The position numbers and the translations under genes were made by a program. Under the pieces are notes generated by a model. The model was not told the DNA's origin. It did no database searches and saw only the letters and a program-made list of their open reading frames with translations. Positions 1-8,245 of a stretch of 64,000 nt of DNA are shown in pieces; position 1 is the stretch's first letter, and each line of letters opens with the position of its first letter. This DNA comes from Algoriphagus ornithinivorans (GTDB taxonomy: Bacteria; Bacteroidota; Bacteroidia; Cytophagales; Cyclobacteriaceae): contig NZ_FOVW01000012.1 of assembly GCF_900115305.1 (NCBI RefSeq), positions 64,183 through 128,182 on the forward strand, read 5' to 3'.

Positions 1-80
1 AAAGGCCTTTAGCGCTATTTATGACTTTATTATTGATTCAAAATTTTAATCAAAGTCAATCTTGGTTTTTCATTGGAAAT

Positions 81-117
81 AAAAATGCCCCCAAAAAGTT
101 ATACACTTATTGGGGGC
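81..117 (-). terminator. Intrinsic terminator of the aldehyde dehydrogenase gene
   Basis: An inverted repeat GCCCCCAA / TTGGGGGC lies at 87-94 and 110-117. On the minus strand it is followed by a T-rich stretch (complement of the A run at 81-85). It sits just past the stop of the minus-strand gene ending at 150. Confidence 0.75.
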
Positions 118-149
118 GGATCGACTTTCAACAGCCTTTTCTATTTCAA

Positions 150-1694
150 TTATATATCAAACTTAATCCCTTGCGCCAAAGGCAATGCAGTTGAATAATT
201 AATCGTATTAGTTTGTCTTCTCATATATGCCTTCCAAGCATCTGAGCCAGACTCACGTCCACCACCGGTTTCTTTTTCTCCTCCAAAAGCACCTCCAATT
301 TCAGCACCTGAGGTTCCGATGTTGACGTTTGCAATTCCGCAATCAGAACCTGCCGCTGACAAAAATGCTTCAGCCTCTCTCATATTCGTAGTCATAATTG
401 CAGAAGAAAGTCCCTGAGGAACTCCATTTTGAATGGCTATAGCCTCCGCTAAAGTTTTATACTTGATCAGATATAAAATTGGCGCAAATGTTTCATGCTG
501 CACAATTTCAAAGTGGTTTTCCGCTTCATAAATGGCCGGCTTGACATAGCATCCAGACTCATAGCCCTCACCTTTTAAAACTCCTCCTTCAACAACTGCT
601 TTACCTCCCTCCTCTTTTACTTTTTGGAGAGCATGCTCATACATTTTAACAGCATCCTGATCTATCAGTGGCCCAACATGATTTTTTTCGTCCAGAGGGT
701 TCCCTATCACCAATTTGCTATATGCCGATGCCAGACGCTCTTTAATCGCATCAAAAACAGATTCATGAATAATTAATCTACGAGTACTAGTACATCTTTG
801 TCCTGCTGTGCCTACAGCTCCAAAGAGTGCTCCTCTGATCGCCATATCCATATCCGCATCTTCCGTGATGATTATAGCATTGTTCCCGCCAAGCTCAAGC
901 AAAGATCTTCCCAATCGCTCTCCAACTGCTTTACCTACCAATTTCCCCATTCTGGTAGACCCAGTGGCAGAAACTAAAGGGATTCTGGAGTCATGGGAGA
1001 GCAATTCCCCCACTTTATAATCTCCTACAATCAAAGAAGAAATCCCCTCAGGCATTCCATGTTTTCTGAATATTTTTCCAACTATCAATTGACAGGCAAT
1101 TCCGGAAAGTGGCGCTTTTTCTGAAGGCTTCCATACGGTCACATCCCCACAAACCCAAGCTAAAGCTGTATTCCAAGACCAGACGGCTACAGGGAAATTA
1201 AATGCAGAGATAATTCCCACAATCCCCAATGGATGCCATTGTTCATACATTCTGTGACCAGGTCTTTCCGAGTGCATCGTTAAGCCATACAATTGTCGGG
1301 ATAGACCAACGGCAAAATCACAGATGTCAATCATCTCCTGCACTTCTCCTAAGCCTTCTTGATAGGATTTTCCCATTTCATAGGAAACTAATTTTCCAAG
1401 ATCAGCTTTTACTTCTCTCAGCGCATTTCCAATTTCCCGAACGATTTCCCCTCTTTGAGGAGCTGGAATAAGACGCCACTTTTCAAAGGCAACTTGGGCC
1501 GTTGTTATCACTTTCTCGTAAGTTTCCTCATCAGTCACCTGTACCTTTCCGATTAAAGTACCATCAGCAGGAGAAATAGAGGAGATATATTCTTTTCCGG
1601 AATCCATCCAGTTTTCACCGGTAGAAGAGCCCAAATTTTCTGATTTAATACCCAGTCTTGCTAGGGATACGGCTATGCCAAACTGCTTACTCAT
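150..1694 (-). CDS. ALDH7-type aldehyde dehydrogenase (alpha-aminoadipic semialdehyde dehydrogenase-like)
   Basis: A 514-residue cytoplasmic NAD(P)-dependent aldehyde dehydrogenase that oxidises an aldehyde to the acid. Seen: the cofactor-site segment around FNFPVAVWSWN (about 165-175), the general base Glu267 in LLELGG, and the catalytic Cys301 in GTAGQRCTSTRR. The length, the GQRCTSTRRL signature and the absence of extra domains match the antiquitin/ALDH7 group, whose members act on alpha-aminoadipic semialdehyde in lysine breakdown. The substrate here is inferred from the family only, because no lysine-degradation gene is beside it. It starts at ATG 1694 and ends at a strong terminator. 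It appears to be a single-gene unit; the next gene upstream on the same strand ends 64 bp away. Confidence 0.9.
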   Translation of the reverse strand: MSKQFGIAVSLARLGIKSENLGSSTGENWMDSGKEYISSISPADGTLIGKVQVTDEETYEKVITTAQVAFEKWRLIPAPQRGEIVREIGNALREVKADLGKLVSYEMGKSYQEGLGEVQEMIDICDFAVGLSRQLYGLTMHSERPGHRMYEQWHPLGIVGIISAFNFPVAVWSWNTALAWVCGDVTVWKPSEKAPLSGIACQLIVGKIFRKHGMPEGISSLIVGDYKVGELLSHDSRIPLVSATGSTRMGKLVGKAVGERLGRSLLELGGNNAIIITEDADMDMAIRGALFGAVGTAGQRCTSTRRLIIHESVFDAIKERLASAYSKLVIGNPLDEKNHVGPLIDQDAVKMYEHALQKVKEEGGKAVVEGGVLKGEGYESGCYVKPAIYEAENHFEIVQHETFAPILYLIKYKTLAEAIAIQNGVPQGLSSAIMTTNMREAEAFLSAAGSDCGIANVNIGTSGAEIGGAFGGEKETGGGRESGSDAWKAYMRRQTNTINYSTALPLAQGIKFDI

Positions 1695-1758
1695 ACATTT
1701 AGAATTTTAGGAATACCTTCAAAGCTAAAATAAAAGCAACCTTAGCCCAAGAATTCGA

Positions 1759-2781
1759 TCAATCTTTCTTTATTAAACGCAATGGATTGATTTTGGAAAA
1801 GCCACGCTTAAAACCTTCTCCAGGCTGAAATTTGTAGATAAAATTTATCCTATAATTCCCAGTCTCTTTGCTTAAATCAAAATTATCCAAGCGAACCATC
1901 TGATTGTTTTTCAGGACATAATTTGCATTGATAGAAAACTTTCTGGAATTGTACCCAAAAAAGCCTCTTAAGAAATAGGTGGGTACTATGCCCCATTGAT
2001 CTAAATCAGAGGATCCATTCCATTGCGCGTAAGCCAGGCTTAGATTCCCAGAAAATACTCCTGTAAGAAAAAAACCTCCTCCGAAAACAAGCGTACCTGC
2101 CAATCCTGCATTAGGACCAACCTGAAAAGATCGGTTACTTGAAAAATTACTTTCTCTTTGATTTTCGAAAGCCGGCAAAAGCAATGAATCACCTTTAATA
2201 GATCCACCATAAACCTCAAATCCTACAAAAGGTGAGAAGGCTGATCTCTTTTGAATAAATGACTGGTTAAATGCAGCCATCAAAGAGAGCTGTTCCCCAT
2301 TAAATAAGTAATTAAAATTTAAACCCAATTTCCGCAACTTGATATCTTCGCGGAGATAAGGTGAATCAGAATTAGAAAGAAAATCTGACGGGATGCTATA
2401 TCCATTGTAAAACTGTCCAAATACATCTATGATCATGTTTTTTGGATAAAGATGTGCCTGTAAATCCAGGTACAATGGCCAATCTTGTTGCCTGTCTGGA
2501 TTGAGAAAGCCTACTGGCATAGCTAGATTTAAAGTAAGCTTTTGATAAGTAAAGCCTATACCCAAATTATTTCCTGAATTTGGTTGAAATCGATAAGTAC
2601 TTCCATCCGCAGTCTTTTGGATCAGGTCAGTATATTTTTTTGAGAAATAAAATCGAAGACTGAAAAGCTCAGGAGTCTCCTCAACATAATTGGAGTCCAA
2701 TTTAAATTTTTGCCCTATTACAGGTTCAAAAACCAGTACACTGAAAAAAATAAGGAAAAGGAGGATTCGCCGAAAAGCCAT
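1759..2781 (-). CDS. DUF4421 family outer-membrane-type protein
   Basis: A 340-residue exported protein. Residues 1-23 form a Sec signal peptide (basic start, LLFLIFFSVLVF core, cut near VIGQ). The rest is rich in aromatic residues and alternating patterns, with glycine-rich turns such as GPNAGLAGTLVFGGGFF, as expected for a beta-barrel of the outer membrane. The sequence resembles the DUF4421 family found in Bacteroidota; the function is unknown. Start ATG at 2781. A strong terminator-like hairpin lies only 31 bp upstream on the same strand, so its transcript may have to pass through that hairpin (see the feature at 2813-2930). It could form one transcript with the aldehyde dehydrogenase gene downstream, but the 64-bp gap and unlike functions argue little either way. 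Confidence 0.75.
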   Translation of the reverse strand: MAFRRILLFLIFFSVLVFEPVIGQKFKLDSNYVEETPELFSLRFYFSKKYTDLIQKTADGSTYRFQPNSGNNLGIGFTYQKLTLNLAMPVGFLNPDRQQDWPLYLDLQAHLYPKNMIIDVFGQFYNGYSIPSDFLSNSDSPYLREDIKLRKLGLNFNYLFNGEQLSLMAAFNQSFIQKRSAFSPFVGFEVYGGSIKGDSLLLPAFENQRESNFSSNRSFQVGPNAGLAGTLVFGGGFFLTGVFSGNLSLAYAQWNGSSDLDQWGIVPTYFLRGFFGYNSRKFSINANYVLKNNQMVRLDNFDLSKETGNYRINFIYKFQPGEGFKRGFSKINPLRLIKKD

Positions 2782-2812
2782 TTTTATTCATCTTGATAAT
2801 TTCAAAATATCC

Positions 2813-2845
2813 AAAAAAAAATCCGGATCGCAAGGACCCGGATTT
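2813..2845 (-). terminator. Strong terminator-like hairpin upstream of the DUF4421 gene
   Basis: Read on the minus strand, 2845-2819 folds into an 11-bp stem (one G-U pair) with a 5-nt loop. The outer arms are AAATCCGG and CCGGATTT, and six further T residues follow. No coding gene ends here on either strand: the flanking genes diverge. It must end a short RNA or control read-through into the DUF4421 gene. Confidence 0.7.
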
Positions 2846-2930
2846 CTTTAGAAAACTGTTAGAGTTCGAAAATTGAGGCGATAAAACCTCGAGATTTAAA
2901 AAGAATAGTTGACAAAAGTTGTTTAATCAC
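2813..2930 (-). ncRNA. Candidate small RNA or attenuated leader (about 115 nt)
   Basis: Between a promoter-like site at 2936-2966 and the hairpin at 2813-2845 a minus-strand transcript of about 115 nt is predicted. It contains a small stem (GAGG/CCTC near 2874-2890). It also holds a possible 23-codon reading frame, 2859-2930, beginning GTG and ending TAA 14 nt before the hairpin; the peptide starts MIKQLLSTI. Whether it is a free small RNA, a leader that attenuates the DUF4421 gene, or a tiny gene cannot be told from sequence alone. The match to a known RNA family was not recognised. Confidence 0.4.
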
Positions 2931-2935
2931 CGGAA

Positions 2936-2966
2936 TAAAGTTAAGAATAGGATTTAATTATCCAAA
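2936..2966 (-). promoter_or_regulatory. Promoter-like site for the 2813-2930 transcript
   Basis: On the minus strand TTTG (2966-2963) and TAACTTTA (2943-2936) are 19 bp apart. This matches the Bacteroidota pattern TTTG-N19-TAnnTTTG with one mismatch in the last base. Confidence 0.4.
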
Positions 2967-3087
2967 TTAAAATTTGCATTTTTTGCATAATCTAATTCAT
3001 AATTAGCACTAGTCAATAAATTTCAAAATTTTTGGATTCAATTTATGGAGTTTGAAATAGACTTTCTTTGAGTTAGTTTGCAGAATT

Positions 3088-3879
3088 ATGGATTCCGATA
3101 TGCCTTTAGTCTCTGTAGTAATCCCCTGCTACAATCAAGCCTCTTTTTTGAAAGAAACCATTGAGTCAGTCCTGAAATCAACCTATTCTAAGATTGAAAT
3201 AATCATAGTGAATGACGGAAGTACTGACCATAGTCTGCAAGTTGCCCTCAAAGCAGCTTCTACCAATCAGCAAATCGATGTGATTGACCAAGAAAATTCG
3301 GGAGTAGCTGCTGCCAGAAATAATGGTATTCAAAAAGCAAAAGGAGAGTTGATTTTACCACTGGATGGAGATGATCTTATTGCTGAAGATTATATAGAAA
3401 AATCCGTCGAGCAGTTTCAAAAAGATCCAGAGGTAAAAGTGGTTTATGCCCAAGCTGTGAAATTCAATGAGCAAGGGACTAAGCCCTGGAATCTCAAAAA
3501 ATTCAGCAGAAAAGCATTGGCAAGGGATAACATGATCTATGTTTCTGGTCTATTCAGGAAATCAGATTGGGAGGATTGCGGCGGCTTTTCTGAAGATATG
3601 AAAATGGGAAGGGAAGACTGGGAATTTTGGATCAAAATGCTCAAAAACGGAGGAAAAGTGGTTCAATTACCTTTTGTGGGATTTTTTTACAGGCTTAGTC
3701 CAAATAGCAAGCGAAAAAGAACTGGTACCAACGAAATGAAAAAAAAGCGCATCGCTTATTTAAATTCTAAACACAGCGATTTCTTCGAGAAAGAATTAAA
3801 CGGGCCTCTTAGATTTCAAAGAACCTGGAGTAAACCTTACAATACGCTGTTAAAATGGGTAAATAATTTTTTTTCTTGA
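3088..3879 (+). CDS. Family 2 glycosyltransferase
   Basis: A 263-residue GT-A fold enzyme that should transfer a sugar from a nucleotide sugar onto a glycan. Seen: the N-terminal strand VSVVIPCYNQ, the NDGSTD nucleotide-binding motif, and LDGDDLI, the metal-binding DxD equivalent, near residue 93. A later GREDWEFWIKML segment fits the acceptor/base ED motif of GT2 enzymes. No membrane segment, so it is cytosolic or peripheral. The start at ATG 3088 is chosen because it is the first ATG; ATG 3100 is also possible. It lies 38 bp before the FkbM methyltransferase gene on the same strand, and with the glycosyltransferase at 4745-5455 forms a small glycan-modification group. The acceptor is unknown. 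Confidence 0.88.
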   Translation: MDSDMPLVSVVIPCYNQASFLKETIESVLKSTYSKIEIIIVNDGSTDHSLQVALKAASTNQQIDVIDQENSGVAAARNNGIQKAKGELILPLDGDDLIAEDYIEKSVEQFQKDPEVKVVYAQAVKFNEQGTKPWNLKKFSRKALARDNMIYVSGLFRKSDWEDCGGFSEDMKMGREDWEFWIKMLKNGGKVVQLPFVGFFYRLSPNSKRKRTGTNEMKKKRIAYLNSKHSDFFEKELNGPLRFQRTWSKPYNTLLKWVNNFFS

Positions 3880-3917
3880 CTCTTTAATTTCTTTATCAAA
3901 AACCTTCAATTACTTAA

Positions 3918-4748
3918 ATGAAAAACTCTTTAAAGAACAAAGCAAAGCAATTCTGGAAGGATTTCAGGTTTAACCTGAGTGCCACCGAAAACCCGCTTTT
4001 CATGAATTTTTATAAGCATCTTTATCAACCAAAAAAAGGGAGCATTGCTGAATTTTTATCGGAATACTCTTTGAGTAAGCAAGGTGACTTTCATGTGATT
4101 CAAATAGGGGCCAATGACGGAATAACGAATGACCCGATCCATAAATTTATTAAAAGAGACAGATGGAAGGGAGTTTTATTAGAGCCGCAACCAGATGTTT
4201 ACAGGAATTACCTTTCCAAAATTTATGTCAAAAACAAAGGCCTTCATACGCTCTGCGCTGCAATTGGAGAAAAGGATGGTAAGCAAAAACTTTATAAAAT
4301 TGGATTTAGCACCATGAGATGGGCCACGGGACTTGCTTCATTTTCTTTGGAAAAGCTAAAGGAAAACTTTGCATCAGGGGTAGTACAGAAAAACTGCGAT
4401 CGGTTTGGAATAGAGATTCCAAAAGATCCTGAGAAGCAAATCACTTCCGAAGAAGTAGAAGTGATAAGTCCTGCTACTTTATTGGAAAAGTTTAAAATCC
4501 CAAAAATCAATCTTCTCCAAATTGATGCAGAAGGTTATGATCTAGAGGTGATTAAAATTTTTGAAATTGAAAAAACTCAACCCGAAGCTATCATTTTTGA
4601 AAATGTGAACTTACCAGAAGATGAATTAAAAGCCTGTCTTCAACTTTTGAAAAACAACAACTACCTATTGAAAAAATTCGGGAGAGATACCTTAGCTCTT
4701 CATTCCTCCAATACTGAAATGGCACATTTGGTGTTGAGTTCGAATTAA
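3918..4748 (+). CDS. FkbM family SAM-dependent methyltransferase
   Basis: A 276-residue class I methyltransferase of the FkbM type, which O-methylates sugars or other hydroxyls. Seen: SAM-binding IQIGANDGITND near residues 62-73, the acidic strand end GVLLEPQPDVY, and LLQIDAEGYDLEVI, the characteristic FkbM motif, near 198-211. An N-terminal lysine-rich helix (1-35) precedes the fold; no signal peptide. It follows a GT2 gene by 38 bp, so the likely role is methylation of a surface polysaccharide or glycolipid sugar. Its last four bases overlap the end of the convergent glycosyltransferase gene. Confidence 0.87.
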   Translation: MKNSLKNKAKQFWKDFRFNLSATENPLFMNFYKHLYQPKKGSIAEFLSEYSLSKQGDFHVIQIGANDGITNDPIHKFIKRDRWKGVLLEPQPDVYRNYLSKIYVKNKGLHTLCAAIGEKDGKQKLYKIGFSTMRWATGLASFSLEKLKENFASGVVQKNCDRFGIEIPKDPEKQITSEEVEVISPATLLEKFKIPKINLLQIDAEGYDLEVIKIFEIEKTQPEAIIFENVNLPEDELKACLQLLKNNNYLLKKFGRDTLALHSSNTEMAHLVLSSN

Positions 4749-5455
4749 ATCTTATCCAATCCCTTCCAGTATTTTAAAAAGTAGTATTTCAATGGGTTCT
4801 TATATTTCAACTGCTTCCAAGGTCTACTTCCATGTGGCCTGTGCCATACCGGTGCTTCCATAAGCACGAAATTCTCAAATCCACAATCTAAGGCTTTTGT
4901 AGAAATGAATGTATCGTACCAATCCTTGGCATCATCCAGTCCGGTAAAATCATAAGCCTTCAGAAATGGAAGAGAAAATAGCGTACAGCAGAAACTCAAA
5001 CTCCGTTTTGTATTGATCTCAGTCTCTTTTCTTCCTTTGAATTTCAAGTATGGAAAATTGACAACTCCTGCTTCATCAACAGTAACAGCCCCGGTCAAGC
5101 CAGAGCCTGAATGGGATTTTTGATGCGCTAAAAGTTTGCTTATCGTATCCGCCTTCACCACCACATCCGATTCGACCACCAATAGTGGCAAGCCCAATTC
5201 CAAAGCTTTCTTCTGAGAAGTCTGAAGTACCAGTTTATAATTTGGAGAAGGGTGATCTGTGATTTCTTCTAAGTGAATCAATTCATAGCCGATTTCAGCT
5301 TTCTTTTTCTCTAATTCCACTTTTGTCTCTTCTGTGCTAAAATCATTAAAAATGATATGATGCACATCAACATCAGACTTGGAAATAGCTCTAGCTGTGT
5401 CCAATGTGGTTTCTATGGAATTTTTAACCGGCGTTATTACTAAGACTTCTGCCAT
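4745..5455 (-). CDS. Glycosyltransferase family 2-like protein
   Basis: A 236-residue protein starting at ATG 5455 (MAEVLVITPVKN). A frame extension to TTG 5473 is possible but the ATG gives the normal family start. Seen: the opening beta strand VLVITPVKNSIETTLDTA, FNDFSTEE in place of the usual NDGSTD, and VVESDVVV as the acidic metal motif. A late segment (DDAKDWYDTFIS) resembles the GT2 acceptor region. Cytosolic; probably adds a sugar to a cell-surface glycan along with the two genes that converge on it. The modified NDF motif makes the exact donor uncertain. Upstream of it (right) is the terminator of the aminotransferase gene, so it needs its own promoter within about 50 bp or read-through. 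Confidence 0.75.
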   Translation of the reverse strand: MAEVLVITPVKNSIETTLDTARAISKSDVDVHHIIFNDFSTEETKVELEKKKAEIGYELIHLEEITDHPSPNYKLVLQTSQKKALELGLPLLVVESDVVVKADTISKLLAHQKSHSGSGLTGAVTVDEAGVVNFPYLKFKGRKETEINTKRSLSFCCTLFSLPFLKAYDFTGLDDAKDWYDTFISTKALDCGFENFVLMEAPVWHRPHGSRPWKQLKYKNPLKYYFLKYWKGLDKI

Positions 5456-5493
5456 GAATCGATTTTTGAACAAAAGTAAACCATTCTTGTGGG

Positions 5494-5523
5494 CAAAAAA
5501 ATAACCCCGACTTTCGCCGGGGC
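5494..5523 (-). terminator. Terminator of the aminotransferase gene
   Basis: On the minus strand CCCCGGC-GAAA-GTCGGGG (5522-5505) forms a 7-bp stem with a GAAA tetraloop, followed by TTATTTTTTT. It lies 8 bp past the stop of the gene at 5531-6733. Confidence 0.85.
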
Positions 5524-5530
5524 TGTATAG

Positions 5531-6733
5531 TTAGGCTAACTCAGCCAATGCTTTTTTAATTCTTTTCATTGCTTCTTTGAGCTCATCTTCTGAAGCAGCA
5601 TAACTCAAGCGAACGCAATTAGGAGCTCCAAATGCACCTCCTGTCACTAAAGAAACGTGAGCAACATCCAATAAATAAAGACATAAATCATCAGCATCTT
5701 TGATGGAATGCCCATGAGCCGACTTCCCAAAGTATGCTGTCACATCCGGAAAGAAATAAAATGCGCCCTCTGGAATATGAGTTTTGATACCCGGAATTTC
5801 TTTCAATAGGTCCAATACAATTTGTCTTCTGTTGAAATATGCTTCCGCCATTTCCTTAGAAGGAGTCTGATCACCGGCAATGGCGGCCAAGGCTGCTCTT
5901 TGAGCAATTCCTGTTCCCCCAGAGGTAAATTGACCTTGGATTTTTTCCACAGCTTTTGCTATCTCTACAGGAGCACAGATATATCCTACTCTCCATCCAG
6001 TCATAGCATAGCCCTTGGAGAATCCATTGACCGTAATGGTTCTTTCAAACATGCCAGGAAGAGATGCAATGCTGAAATTTTTTCCTGTGAAATTGATCAA
6101 TTCATAAATCTCATCTGCAATCACCATCAAGTTTGGCTTCTTTTTAATCACTGCTGCTATAGCTTCCAATTCCGTTTGGCTAAACACCGAACCGGTAGGA
6201 TTACAAGGAGAGGAGTAGATAACTGCTTTGGTTTTATCTGTCAATGCATCTTCCAATTGAGCTGCAGTAGCTTTGAAATTATTTTCTAAAGTACCCTCAA
6301 TCAAGACAGGAACTCCTCCCGCTAGCTTGATGATTTCAGCATAACTCACCCAATACGGAGAAAAAATAACCACCTCATCTCCCTCATTTAACAAACACAT
6401 GAAGGTATTGGCAATGGAATGCTTCGCTCCTGTAGAAACTACAATATTCTCCGCTTTAGCTTCTGAGATATTATTTTCATCTCTCAACTTTTTAGCCAGA
6501 GCCTCTCTCAGATCCTGATATCCAGCTACAGGAGGATAAGAAAAGTACTTTCCTTCGTCAATAGCTGATTTAGCTGCTTCCTGAATGTGTTTGGGAGTCT
6601 TGAAATCCGGCTCGCCGAGACTCAATCCAATAATGTCAATTCCCTGGGATTTCAGCTCTCTTGCTTTTTTTGCCATTGCAAGGGTTGCTGACTCCTCCAT
6701 ATTCAAGATGCGATCTGATAGAATAGAATTCAT
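5531..6733 (-). CDS. aspC: Pyridoxal-phosphate aminotransferase, aspartate aminotransferase type
   Basis: A 400-residue class I/II aminotransferase, fold type I, cytoplasmic. It should interconvert aspartate and oxaloacetate with glutamate/2-oxoglutarate. Seen: SLGEPDF substrate loop (38-44), STGAKHSI cofactor phosphate loop (about 100-107), SSPCNPTG (174-181), ADEIY (206-210) and the PLP lysine Lys240 in NGFSKGYAMTGWRVGY. This is the subgroup Ib pattern common in Bacteroidota and thermophiles. The exact amino-acid specificity is inferred. It starts at ATG 6733, stands alone and ends at a tetraloop terminator. Confidence 0.9.
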   Translation of the reverse strand: MNSILSDRILNMEESATLAMAKKARELKSQGIDIIGLSLGEPDFKTPKHIQEAAKSAIDEGKYFSYPPVAGYQDLREALAKKLRDENNISEAKAENIVVSTGAKHSIANTFMCLLNEGDEVVIFSPYWVSYAEIIKLAGGVPVLIEGTLENNFKATAAQLEDALTDKTKAVIYSSPCNPTGSVFSQTELEAIAAVIKKKPNLMVIADEIYELINFTGKNFSIASLPGMFERTITVNGFSKGYAMTGWRVGYICAPVEIAKAVEKIQGQFTSGGTGIAQRAALAAIAGDQTPSKEMAEAYFNRRQIVLDLLKEIPGIKTHIPEGAFYFFPDVTAYFGKSAHGHSIKDADDLCLYLLDVAHVSLVTGGAFGAPNCVRLSYAASEDELKEAMKRIKKALAELA

Positions 6734-6906
6734 TTTTACAGTAGGTTTTTTACAAATTCCTCAAAAATAGGCAGAAGATTATTAATTCTAAACAAAGAAG
6801 CTGATTTGATGATGAATTGCTTTTATGAAAGTACCATATCGATGACAGGAATATCCAGCGTCATTCAGATTGCTTGCAAAAAACTGATAATAATCGTTTG
6901 AAATGT

Positions 6907-6914
6907 TATTTTTG
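6907..6914 (+). promoter_or_regulatory. Possible -7 box before the MORN-like protein gene
   Basis: TATTTTTG matches the Bacteroidota -7 consensus TAnnTTTG and lies 37 bp before the ATG at 6952. No convincing -33 element at the usual spacing, so support is partial. Confidence 0.3.
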
Positions 6915-6951
6915 AGTAAAATACTCAGAGCGGATTTCCGTTTTTTATTAC

Positions 6952-7809
6952 ATGAATAGAATTTATTCCATTCTTCTTTTAACCCTGTTTTTTCAGTCAG
7001 CTCTTTTTGCCCAAAGCAAGGAGAAAAAAGCCGATCCTGATTCTACGGGAGTAGTAGACTCTTCCCTTTTACCGACCACCATGCCTCTTTTGCTTTTTGA
7101 TGATTCTAAAGAAAAAGAAGAGAAAAAAGAAAAAAAGAAGAAGGCCCGTAAAAACATCTGGTTTGGAATAAAAACTCAAAAAGGTTTCATCCGAAATAAT
7201 ATTCGGGGACAGCAGATTTATGAGTTCTTCAATTACACGGATTTGGAAAGAAAATTAGATCCTTATATCCGTGATGTGTACTGGTTTGACCCTAAAGATC
7301 GTGGTATCAAAAAAGAAGGTTTCGCCAAAGGCAAGGGTTACTTATTGCATGGACCTTACGAAAGAAGAGTCAATGATGTAGTGGTGGAAAGCGGGATGTA
7401 TTATTATGGCACAAAGCATAAAACCTGGATGCTTTTTGACAGTAAAAATGTCCTTCAGGACAAAGACCACTTTACAGAAGGCTGGCCAAGAGAATCCAAA
7501 ATCACTTATTATAACAGAAGCACCCAAACCGTAGAGGAAATCACTCCTATCCAATATGGACTGGAAGAGGGGAATTACTTCTATTTTTATGAAGACCGAC
7601 AAATCGCCGTCACAGGAGAATTCCAATATGGTGAGAAAGTTGGCTTATGGACTGAATATTGGGACACCAACAATAGTAAAACCATCCGAAAAAGGGAGAT
7701 TCAATATCCAGAAACTCCTTTTGCTGACAATTTCAAACCCTACATTCGAGCAGAGTGGGACAAGGATGGAAATCTCGTTTACAGAAACCCGAGAGCTGTT
7801 AATAATTAA
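6952..7809 (+). CDS. Secreted protein with MORN/YwqK-like repeats
   Basis: A 285-residue exported protein of unknown function. Residues 1-20 are a Sec signal peptide (MNRIYSILLLTLFFQSALFAQ, cut after FAQ-type site). A highly charged lysine/glutamate stretch (about 55-67) follows, then a domain with repeated Gly-x-Tyr/Trp strand units: GKGYLLHGPYERR, GMYYYGTKHKTWMLF, GNYFYFYEDRQ, GEFQYGEKVGLWTEYW. These resemble toxin-antitoxin YwqK-type or MORN-variant repeats, which are beta-hairpin units. No catalytic residues recognised. Likely periplasmic or surface attached. Its stop overlaps by four bases the stop of the convergent YraN gene. Confidence 0.7.
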   Translation: MNRIYSILLLTLFFQSALFAQSKEKKADPDSTGVVDSSLLPTTMPLLLFDDSKEKEEKKEKKKKARKNIWFGIKTQKGFIRNNIRGQQIYEFFNYTDLERKLDPYIRDVYWFDPKDRGIKKEGFAKGKGYLLHGPYERRVNDVVVESGMYYYGTKHKTWMLFDSKNVLQDKDHFTEGWPRESKITYYNRSTQTVEEITPIQYGLEEGNYFYFYEDRQIAVTGEFQYGEKVGLWTEYWDTNNSKTIRKREIQYPETPFADNFKPYIRAEWDKDGNLVYRNPRAVNN

Positions 7810-8162
7810 TAGAAGGCATCCTCAAATTGACGGAAATTGATGTTTCCGCTTTTATCCTTGTAAACAGCCACTATATCAAAGCGAATATCCTTATGCCAGT
7901 CTTTTTCATGGACATAAGCATCTGCTGCTTTGACCAGTAACTTCTTTTTGGTAAAATCCACAAACTCTTCTGCAAAGCCAAAACCAGTCCCTGAACGAAA
8001 CTTCACCTCCACAAAAATCAAAATCCCTCTAAATTTCATGATTAGGTCGATTTCGGCATGTTTAAAGCGGTAATTTTTGTCCATTAACTCATAGCCTTTC
8101 CCAATTAACCATTCGGCAGCAAGCTCCTCGGCCATTTTGCCTTTATCATTATGCTCAGCCAT
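7806..8162 (-). CDS. YraN family (UPF0102) endonuclease-like protein
   Basis: A 118-residue protein of the YraN/UPF0102 family, a small restriction-endonuclease-fold group. Seen: GKMAEELAAEWLIGKGYELMDKNYR, then the nuclease core HAEIDLIMKFRGILIFVEVKFR, with the acidic E-x-D and E-V-K residues typical of a PD-(D/E)xK site. Its role in the cell is not well known; links to DNA recombination or Holliday junction handling have been suggested for the family. It is divergent from lipB with 83 bp between starts and converges on the MORN-like gene with a 4-bp overlap. Confidence 0.88.
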   Translation of the reverse strand: MAEHNDKGKMAEELAAEWLIGKGYELMDKNYRFKHAEIDLIMKFRGILIFVEVKFRSGTGFGFAEEFVDFTKKKLLVKAADAYVHEKDWHKDIRFDIVAVYKDKSGNINFRQFEDAFY

Positions 8163-8176
8163 CTTATATAATTGCT

Positions 8177-8184
8177 TAATTTTG
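8177..8184 (+). promoter_or_regulatory. Possible -7 box for lipB
   Basis: TAATTTTG fits TAnnTTTG and lies 61 bp before the lipB ATG in the yraN-lipB divergent gap. A -33 element was not seen at normal spacing. Confidence 0.25.
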
Positions 8185-8245
8185 AAAAATCGAAGAACGA
8201 ATTCAACTCATTGACGGTTGAATAAAAATCCATTTGGAGACTTGA

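Noticed and set aside
5456..5473. TTG start six codons upstream in the GT2-like gene
   Set aside because: ATG 5455 gives the expected strand directly at the N-terminus.
5822..6289. 155-residue plus-strand frame inside the aminotransferase gene
   Set aside because: Antisense shadow of a well-supported gene; no family features.
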